From Acidobacteriota bacterium (GTDB lineage Bacteria; Acidobacteriota; Terriglobia; Terriglobales; Acidobacteriaceae), in NCBI GenBank assembly GCA_021781255.1, contig JAJXXG010000805.1, positions 1 to 5,197 of the forward strand: a DNA stretch of 5,197 nt, written 5' to 3'. Shown in pieces: positions 1 to 5,197 of the stretch. Within the stretch, counting starts at the first letter, position 1, and every line of letters starts with the position of its first letter. A program made the translations under genes and the position numbers. The notes under the pieces were generated by a model. It was not told the DNA's origin, did not search any database, and was given only the letters and a program-made list of their open reading frames with translations.

Positions 1-3000
1 ATCAAGTTCATCACGATGGAGTTCATCGAGGGCGAGGACCTGAAGTCGGTGATCGCTCGCAATGGCAAGCTGCCGCCCGAGCGGGCCATCTCGATTATCC
101 AGCAAGTATGCCTGGCGCTCGAAGCAGCTCATGCGGAAGGGGTGATTCATCGCGACCTGAAACCGCAGAACGTTATGGTCGATCACCATGACCGCGCATG
201 GGTAATGGATTTTGGTATCGCGCGCTCGATCGAGTTCGGCGGCATGACGCAGACGGGAGCCTTGATCGGGACGCCCGAATATATGTCCCCCGAGCAAGTG
301 CGGGGCGAACACGTGGACGCCCGATCGGACCTATTTACACTGGGAATCATCTTTCAGGAGATTCTGACGGGAACACTTCCCTATCAGGCCGAGACCGCGA
401 TGGCCTCGATGTTCAAGCGGACCAAGGAACGGGCCGTTCCTGTGCGCCAGATGGATCCGGCGGTTCCCCAGCATATAAGTGATGTCGTCTCAAAATGCCT
501 CGAAATTGTTCCCCAAGACCGCTACCAGACCGCACGAGAGCTCTATGACGCGCTCGAAGACTGGAAAAGTGGAACTGCAGCGCCCCTTCGAATTCGGAGC
601 GTGCGGTGGGTGCGGAGGACGGCTCGCAATCGCATGGCAATGGTCTCCGCTGCCGCCGTTGTGGTGCTCTTGACCGGCGGCATCGCCTTGCGTCGGCATG
701 TTGCATGGCTCCATTTCGGGGAATCCAACACTGCGGTGAAGACACGGTCTCTGGCCATTGTTTCTTTCCGAAACGCGGGCGGGGACGCTTCGTTCGACTG
801 GCTTGGGTCAAGCCTCTCAGAAATGCTGACCACAGACGTGGGCCAGTCAGCGCGCCTGCGAATCGTACCGCTCGACCGCGTTCGCCAGATCTTGAGCGAT
901 TTGCGCATCGGCGCGAACGCGAAGCTGGACCCGGATCCCTTGCGCCGGATCGCGGAACTCTGCAACGCAGATACCATTCTCTGGGGCCAGTACGCCAAAA
1001 ACGGCGATCAGATACAGGTGCAGGCCGATCTCGAAGACCTGACGCAACAACACACGGTTTCGCTGAACGCCGTGGCATCTGGGAAGGATGCTCTCGTCAG
1101 CAGCGTGCAAAAACTGGCCGAGTCGATCCGCAAGGATCTTGTTTCGTCATCGAGCACTCTGAAGGAACTTGAGGCATCAGCCTTCACTCCGAGTTCCACG
1201 TCCGCCGAGGCCATTCGAGATTTCACCAAGGGTATGGAACTGGCGCGGCAGGGGAAGAATCTTGAAGCGCTGAAAGCATTCCAATCTTCCACGCAGGAAG
1301 ACTCGACTTTCGCCCTTGCCTATTCCCGTTTGGGCCAAGTGGACGCCACTCTCGGATTCGATAACGACGCCGAAGCCGCCTCGCGGCAAGCAGTAGGGCT
1401 TTCTCAAAATCTTCCCGCTCCCGAAAGATATTTGATCCTCGCCATTAACGCGCAAATCATGAAGGACTATCCCAAAGCAATTCAGGCCTACGAGAATCTG
1501 GCAAAGGCTGCCCCGGGCGATTCCGACATCCAGTTCACGCTAGGAAAACTGTACGAGGACACCGGTGAGCTCAATCAAGCCCAGGCGCACTACGCCAAAG
1601 TACTGCAGGCTCAGCCGAAGGATTCGGAAGCTCTGCTTGCCATGGGGCGAGTTGAGCTAAAGGGGGGGAAACTTGAGAGCGGAGTCGACACGCTCAATCG
1701 GGCGCTCGCGCTGGCCATGCAATTCGAAAATCAAGGACAGCGCGCCTTGATTTTGCAAGCCCTCGGTGTCGCCTACCAATCGCTGCATAAACCGGATGAT
1801 GCGCTGAGCTACTACCAACAAGCTCTCGGAATCTGGCGTCAACTCAACAATCAGCTGGGCGTCGCCGACGGCTTGAAGGGTATCGCCCAGGTCGAAGCTT
1901 CAAAGGGCCAGATGGACCTGGCCTTGAAGGACGATCTTGAATCCATTCGTATCAGGCGAGCGATAGGAGATAAGAATGGGCTTGGCGACACACTGATCGA
2001 TCTGGGCTATCTGTATAACAACCGCGGTCAATACGACGACGTCTTGAAAGCGGAAAAGGAGGCTCTCCGCATCGAGCAGGAGGTGGGAGATAAGACGAAC
2101 CAGGCCTTGGCGCTGAACAACATCGGCATGGCTTACTTCGCGAAAGGCCAATTCGAAGATGCACGGACATACTTCGAGCAGGGATTGCAGCTTCGCCAGC
2201 AATTGAACGTCCCGGATGACATCGCCCAGGCTCTTCACAATCTCGGGGAGACTTCCCTGAACTTGGGCGAGTACGATTCGGCGCTGAAATACTACATGCA
2301 GGAATTGGACTATCTGCGGCAAGCCGGAGACCAGGAAGGCGAGGCGGCGGATTCCGACAGCCTCGCAACCCTTTTTGACTATCAAGGACAATACGGGCGA
2401 GCTCTTCAAGCAGAAGAAGATGCTATGAAGGACGTGCGCGACGCCCATGAGTCCGGCGATTGGCTATCCGTGATCACGGCTCACTACGGCAGGGCCCTGA
2501 GTGAGGTCGGGCGATTCGACGACGCACACAAAGCGCTGGATGAAGCGCTCCAAATAGCGCACCAGATCAACAATCAGGCTGACATCGCCCAAGCATTGAT
2601 ATATCAAGGCGACGCGTTCTTCTATGCAGGCGACCTTAAATCGGCCCAGCGCAGTTACGAAGAAGCCACACAAGCTTCCGCCAAAACGTCCGATCGCCAC
2701 CTGATTCTGCAATCCACACTCGAACGTGCAAAAGTGATGGTCCGGGAAGGCCAGGCTTCCTCCGCGATCAGTATTCTAAGAGGGGTGATTCAGAACGCCG
2801 ACACATTGGGAATGAAGTACCTGTCGGTGGAATCCTCGCTCTATTTGGCCGAAGGACTTCTGCAAACCCATGCTTACGCTCAGGCAAATGCGGTTCTGGA
2901 GCAGACATTGACACAAAGCGAAAACATGGGCCTTCGAGGATTTCTCGCTCGTGGTCATTTTCTGATGGCGACAGCACTGCGCTTGAATGGCCGTCTGGAT

Positions 3001-3117
3001 GATTCGCGGCGCGAACTGAATCAGGCGCAACAGATTGTGGAAGACATCCGCAAGGAAGCTGGTGAGAGTGTCATGAAACGGAGTGATTTCGCCGCGATCA
3101 CGCGGAAATCGACGTAA
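1..3117 (+). CDS. Membrane-anchored serine/threonine protein kinase with TolB-like and TPR domains (5' partial)
   Basis: Phosphorylates Ser/Thr on unknown partner proteins, probably as a transmembrane signalling receptor. The frame is open from base 1, so the gene starts upstream; the Met at base 16 (residue 1 in this numbering) is the kinase hinge, not the start. Kinase domain, residues 1-184: catalytic loop HRDLKPQN 45-52 (D47 the base), DFG 65-67 (Mg binding), a GTPEYMSPEQ activation/P+1 segment 85-94, D105 of the F helix and R169 of the C-lobe. All visible catalytic residues are present, so activity is likely; the glycine loop and ATP lysine lie outside the window. One transmembrane helix follows (about 207-225, Ala/Val/Leu-rich, Arg on both sides). 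Residues 244-375 resemble TolB/FlgO-like domains (SLAIVSF start, ADTILWGQY strand). TPRs fill 399-1012. By family precedent the TolB-TPR part should be periplasmic, as a sensor or docking region; this is inferred. Ends in TAA, convergent with the next gene. Confidence 0.93.
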   Translation: MKFITMEFIEGEDLKSVIARNGKLPPERAISIIQQVCLALEAAHAEGVIHRDLKPQNVMVDHHDRAWVMDFGIARSIEFGGMTQTGALIGTPEYMSPEQVRGEHVDARSDLFTLGIIFQEILTGTLPYQAETAMASMFKRTKERAVPVRQMDPAVPQHISDVVSKCLEIVPQDRYQTARELYDALEDWKSGTAAPLRIRSVRWVRRTARNRMAMVSAAAVVVLLTGGIALRRHVAWLHFGESNTAVKTRSLAIVSFRNAGGDASFDWLGSSLSEMLTTDVGQSARLRIVPLDRVRQILSDLRIGANAKLDPDPLRRIAELCNADTILWGQYAKNGDQIQVQADLEDLTQQHTVSLNAVASGKDALVSSVQKLAESIRKDLVSSSSTLKELEASAFTPSSTSAEAIRDFTKGMELARQGKNLEALKAFQSSTQEDSTFALAYSRLGQVDATLGFDNDAEAASRQAVGLSQNLPAPERYLILAINAQIMKDYPKAIQAYENLAKAAPGDSDIQFTLGKLYEDTGELNQAQAHYAKVLQAQPKDSEALLAMGRVELKGGKLESGVDTLNRALALAMQFENQGQRALILQALGVAYQSLHKPDDALSYYQQALGIWRQLNNQLGVADGLKGIAQVEASKGQMDLALKDDLESIRIRRAIGDKNGLGDTLIDLGYLYNNRGQYDDVLKAEKEALRIEQEVGDKTNQALALNNIGMAYFAKGQFEDARTYFEQGLQLRQQLNVPDDIAQALHNLGETSLNLGEYDSALKYYMQELDYLRQAGDQEGEAADSDSLATLFDYQGQYGRALQAEEDAMKDVRDAHESGDWLSVITAHYGRALSEVGRFDDAHKALDEALQIAHQINNQADIAQALIYQGDAFFYAGDLKSAQRSYEEATQASAKTSDRHLILQSTLERAKVMVREGQASSAISILRGVIQNADTLGMKYLSVESSLYLAEGLLQTHAYAQANAVLEQTLTQSENMGLRGFLARGHFLMATALRLNGRLDDSRRELNQAQQIVEDIRKEAGESVMKRSDFAAITRKST
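1210..3051 (+). repeat. Tetratricopeptide repeat array of the kinase: about 5 repeats of 34-36 residues, then about 11 of 40
   Basis: This is a protein-level repeat inside the kinase gene; the DNA copies have diverged. Lining up the conserved small residue of helix A (Gly or Ala at TPR position 8) gives residues 406, 440, 476, 510 and 544, close to the classic 34-residue TPR spacing. From 544 onward the spacing becomes 40: 584, 624, 664, 704, 744, 784, then 825, 865, 905, 945, 985. The 40-residue units have a longer helix pair with a polar turn (for example AIGDKNG, EVGDKTN, NVPDDIA, NNQADIA), like the TPR_12/kinesin-light-chain type. Such solenoids bind proteins or peptides. The array ends about 20 residues before the stop codon. 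Exact repeat borders are by eye, and the more degenerate units (about 775-810 and 895-930) are less certain. Confidence 0.85.
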
Positions 3118-3134
3118 GAAGCTTTCCCGATCCG

Positions 3135-3175
3135 AAAACCCCAAAAGCAGCCGGGCCGTGTCGGCCCGGCTGCTT
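3135..3175 (-). terminator. Rho-independent terminator of the secreted propeller gene, in the convergent spacer
   Basis: The arms at 3145-3158 and 3162-3175 are perfect reverse complements (14 bp, GC-rich core CCGGGCCG) around a 3-nt loop. Read on the - strand, the stem is followed by TTTTGGGGTTTT, an interrupted U tract, so the terminator is oriented for the - strand gene, whose stop codon lies about 42 nt upstream. On the + strand the stem is followed by CCAGTAAAAC without a U tract. It may still stop or stabilise the kinase transcript as a hairpin, but would be a weaker intrinsic terminator in that direction. Confidence 0.85.
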
Positions 3176-3216
3176 CCAGTAAAACTCAGCGAACATATCA
3201 GACGATACACATGGCG

Positions 3217-5091
3217 TCATTGGAGAATAATGTCCTGACAAACAGGAGGAAATTCTCCTGGACCAGTGGCTGTGCCCACACCGTTGGGCAGATCCATGTC
3301 GACCGACGTCACGCATAGCGTCGTGAAGCCCGGCAGCAAACCGGTTGTATCCAAGTTTGCCTTATATTTGTCATCCGAGGTGATTTTAAAGAAATCGGGA
3401 GAGTTTCCCGGAACCCCATACACTTGTTCCAAAATGAGAGGCTGCTCCGGATTCGAAGTTGTGAGAGTAATCGACAGCGTTAAATTGTTCGGGTACGTGA
3501 CCGCGTCGGTTATCGGCTGGCCGGACCCGTTGACCGCACTGATACTGATCGGAAGCGATGATCCAAGGTTGACGTAAACCGGCGTGGACGATCCGAGCGG
3601 GCTTAAGAAGGTCGCACTACTACCTGCCACGGATGGGCATCGGTCGGCCACCACGTAGTCGTTAAAACTGTGGCTCCCTCCACCCCAGACTTGGTCGATT
3701 GCGTCGGTAAACTCCGTGAAGTCGTACTGGAAGTTGATATTGTAGGTAGGACTGCCGCTCGGAGCGCGGAACACGCGGGGATCTGGCACCTGGTACCCGG
3801 AACAATTCGGCGGCGTGTAATGGGAGGTCGGATAGGTATACGTACCGTTGATAAAGAGGCTGCCGCCGTAGGAGTCTGACGACGGCGGATTGGCCACGCG
3901 GTAAACGACGGGCTTGCCATCCGCGTAAGGAATCGGCGAAATGGTTTGCCCGGGAAAGTAATCGCTAAAGCGAGCCGGGTCAATACCCTCCGTGGCTGTC
4001 ACCACCATTACAAATGGCTTCAGCACGCTTCCGATCGTTGCCTGCCAGGTATGGTAATTTGCAGTTCCGGGCGCGCCGAATTCGGCCGTGGCCGAGACAT
4101 TGCTCCCCGCGTTGTAAACCAGTGGCGCAACGTTCAGTTCGGGCCCACCGTCCACACAAACGCCGTTGGGCCTCGCCCAGCCGGGTGTAGAAATTGTGAC
4201 TTCGATGTGGCCCGTATTGATGTTGAAGCGGTACAGATTCCCGCTCTTGAAATCTGCCACCCATGCCGACGTGCCGTTCGGATCCAGGGTCAGCGCCTGC
4301 AAATTTCGCGAGTTTCGGAAACTGTAGCCGGCTACGAATGCGCCTGTGCTGCCCAGCTTCAGCACTTCGTTGGAGTCTGCAACCAGGAAACCACCGGTGC
4401 CGTCGAAAGGCGCCAGAAGCCGGATTGCAAAAGCCTCGCTGGAGCTAGGGGTGCTGAAAGTATTCGGCACCGGCAAGGAGGCGCTCAGGTCTTCTGTCAG
4501 AATCGATGAGGTTTCGCCGGTCAGATAGAGCGTCTTCTGGTCTCTGGATAGATCAATCCAGTCGCTGTTTTCCCCAACATTGTAGGAAGCTGTCGGGATC
4601 GTTGGGTAAGTAAACGTCGCCGTCGAGGAGGTCGAGGAATTGTTCGCCGGCAAAGAGGGTGCATACTTCAGCAGCCCCGGATTCGTGGTCCCTGTTACAC
4701 CGCCAATCCCGACGTAGAGATTTCCGCTCGCGTCAAACATAACCGAAGTAACGCCCACACCGGCTTGCAGTGTCTGAACGACGGATCCAGTACTGCCATT
4801 CAGCTCAAATACCTGCCCGGCGGTCGTGTCTGTCGCGTAGAAATTAAGTTGCGAGTCGAACGCGCATCCGGAGGTCTGATCCTTCGATGCGCCGACGGTA
4901 ATCGTCCCCGCCAGAGAGTACGACTGATGCGTTGGGTCATACGCATAGTGGAGATACCGGCCGTTCCCGACACCTACGAGGACGTCCCCGACGCTGACCC
5001 ACGGCGTGGTTTGGGCCTCCAACGGCGCGTAAGCCGTGCCAAGCAGCAGTACTAGAACTGGCAATAGAAGCCCTCGGAGTCCTTTTTTCAT
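3217..5091 (-). CDS. Secreted NHL-like beta-propeller protein with unassigned C-terminal half
   Basis: Exported 624-residue protein of unknown function. ATG at 5091 is chosen because a GAGGAGGG ribosome site sits 8 nt upstream and the protein then opens with a standard signal peptide: KKGLRG basic start, Leu/Val core 8-18, likely cleavage after LEA at residue 26 (AYA at 22 is less likely, as Pro follows). An in-frame TTG at 5196 would add 35 residues ahead of the signal peptide and overlaps the candidate promoter. Residues 36-316 read as propeller blades: strand-turn units at about 36-64, 75-108, 114-146, 176-203, 220-258 and 264-301, with motifs GCAFD, FDASGNLYVG, SDWIDL, GGFLVAD, LDPNGTSAWVAD and PNGVCVDGG. 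This pattern recalls NHL/SMP-30-like extracytoplasmic propellers, which bind ligands or act as hydrolases; I see no defined active site. Residues 317-624 are beta-rich, Ser/Thr/Gly/Pro-rich, with C430, C485, C593 and C618; about 500-545 may be an Ig-like sandwich. Ends in TGA, followed by a terminator; appears to be transcribed alone. Confidence 0.88.
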   Translation of the reverse strand: MKKGLRGLLLPVLVLLLGTAYAPLEAQTTPWVSVGDVLVGVGNGRYLHYAYDPTHQSYSLAGTITVGASKDQTSGCAFDSQLNFYATDTTAGQVFELNGSTGSVVQTLQAGVGVTSVMFDASGNLYVGIGGVTGTTNPGLLKYAPSLPANNSSTSSTATFTYPTIPTASYNVGENSDWIDLSRDQKTLYLTGETSSILTEDLSASLPVPNTFSTPSSSEAFAIRLLAPFDGTGGFLVADSNEVLKLGSTGAFVAGYSFRNSRNLQALTLDPNGTSAWVADFKSGNLYRFNINTGHIEVTISTPGWARPNGVCVDGGPELNVAPLVYNAGSNVSATAEFGAPGTANYHTWQATIGSVLKPFVMVVTATEGIDPARFSDYFPGQTISPIPYADGKPVVYRVANPPSSDSYGGSLFINGTYTYPTSHYTPPNCSGYQVPDPRVFRAPSGSPTYNINFQYDFTEFTDAIDQVWGGGSHSFNDYVVADRCPSVAGSSATFLSPLGSSTPVYVNLGSSLPISISAVNGSGQPITDAVTYPNNLTLSITLTTSNPEQPLILEQVYGVPGNSPDFFKITSDDKYKANLDTTGLLPGFTTLCVTSVDMDLPNGVGTATGPGEFPPVCQDIILQ

Positions 5092-5099
5092 GGACACAT

Positions 5100-5107
5100 C
5101 CCTCCTC
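5100..5107 (-). promoter_or_regulatory. Strong Shine-Dalgarno site deciding the start of the secreted propeller gene
   Basis: Read on the - strand the sequence is GAGGAGGG, with 8 nt to the ATG at 5091. It is a near-ideal anti-16S match and is the main reason to prefer this ATG over the longer TTG-started reading frame. An upstream ATG in another frame (ATG TGT CCA TGA) lies inside the spacer but stops at once. Confidence 0.85.
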
Positions 5108-5123
5108 TTGAGACACTTCTCAA
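5108..5123 (-). promoter_or_regulatory. Small leader hairpin/inverted repeat touching the ribosome binding site
   Basis: TTGAGA and TCTCAA are perfect 6-bp arms around a 4-nt loop (AGTG on the - strand), directly next to the Shine-Dalgarno site. In RNA the stem could extend by three more pairs (U-G, U-A, U-G) into the first bases of GAGGAGGG. It could affect translation or be a short operator-like dyad; it could also be chance, since a 6-bp dyad in a leader of about 100 bases is not rare. Confidence 0.35.
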
Positions 5124-5167
5124 AAATTACGCAAACAGGGCCTCTGAAAACAGTGCGGGGAGCAGGG

Positions 5168-5196
5168 ATACTGCTATGGCAGACCGCCAATGTCAA
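5168..5196 (-). promoter_or_regulatory. Candidate sigma-70-type promoter for the secreted propeller gene
   Basis: A perfect TTGACA -35 box (5191-5196 on the - strand) is followed at 17 bp by CAGTAT (5168-5173), which matches TATAAT at only three positions. The spacer contains a short dyad, TGGC-N5-GCCA (5177-5189), that could be an operator. The predicted leader is about 70 nt. Position and -35 quality support it; the weak -10 and its place at the window edge limit confidence. Confidence 0.4.
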
Positions 5197-5197
5197 A

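Noticed and set aside
16..18. ATG at 16 as start of the kinase gene
   Set aside because: It would begin in the kinase hinge and remove the N-lobe. The frame is open to base 1 and encodes IKFIT before it, as expected for the strand leading into the hinge, so the gene continues upstream.
413..1078. Long - strand open frames opposite the kinase (also 543-998, 1900-2448, 1952-2368, 2776-3210)
   Set aside because: They lie wholly or mostly antisense to a well-supported kinase/TPR gene, have Arg/Ser/Pro-rich or otherwise unstructured translations, and have no recognisable domain. They are shadow frames of a GC-rich gene.
3135..3146. TTTTGGGGTTTT on the - strand looks like ciliate telomere repeat or a quadruplex element
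   Set aside because: There is only one G4 run, so neither a repeat nor an intramolecular quadruplex is possible; it is better explained as the interrupted U tract of the terminator.
3946..4509. + strand open frames opposite the secreted propeller gene (also 3266-3577 and 4765-5055)
   Set aside because: They are antisense to a coherent signal-peptide protein, with Cys/Arg-rich low-complexity translations and no domain.
5092..5196. TTG at 5196 as start of the secreted protein
   Set aside because: It would put 35 non-hydrophobic residues before a textbook signal peptide and ignore a strong ribosome site placed for the ATG at 5091; the TTG is also part of the candidate -35 box.
1..5197. Search for mobile elements, CRISPR, toxin-antitoxin, tRNA or defence genes
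   Set aside because: I see no terminal inverted repeats, direct repeat arrays, transposase or integrase motifs, clover-leaf sequences or small gene pairs; both strands are accounted for by the two large genes.

Overview
The window carries two large convergent genes and almost nothing else. On the + strand, starting before the window and ending at 3117, is a membrane-anchored serine/threonine protein kinase. It has a cytoplasmic Hanks-type kinase domain, one transmembrane helix, a TolB/FlgO-like domain and a very long tetratricopeptide (TPR) array. On the - strand, 5091 down to 3217, is a secreted protein of 624 residues. It has a cleavable signal peptide, an NHL-like beta-propeller in its first half and an unassigned beta-rich second half with four cysteines.

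The DNA is moderately GC-rich by eye. The kinase-TM-TolB-TPR architecture, next to a Ser/Thr/Gly/Asn-rich secreted propeller protein, is the kind of gene content I associate with Acidobacteriota (Bryobacterales/Koribacter/Sulfotelmatobacter-like soil bacteria). This placement is an inference from protein style; there is no rRNA or marker gene to confirm it.

Layout: 1-3117 is the kinase (5' end missing, so the N-lobe with the glycine loop and ATP-binding lysine lies outside). 3118-3216 is a 99-bp convergent intergenic spacer with a perfect 14-bp hairpin whose U-rich side belongs to the - strand gene. 3217-5091 is the secreted propeller protein. 5092-5197 is its leader, with a strong Shine-Dalgarno sequence, a small hairpin touching that site, and a candidate sigma-70-type promoter with a perfect TTGACA at the window edge.

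The two genes face each other and do not form an operon, so nothing in the sequence links their functions. I see no RNA gene, CRISPR array, insertion sequence, integrase or other mobile signature, and no convincing multi-gene novel system. The points most worth a second look are the two-period TPR array of the kinase and the unassigned C-terminal half of the secreted protein.
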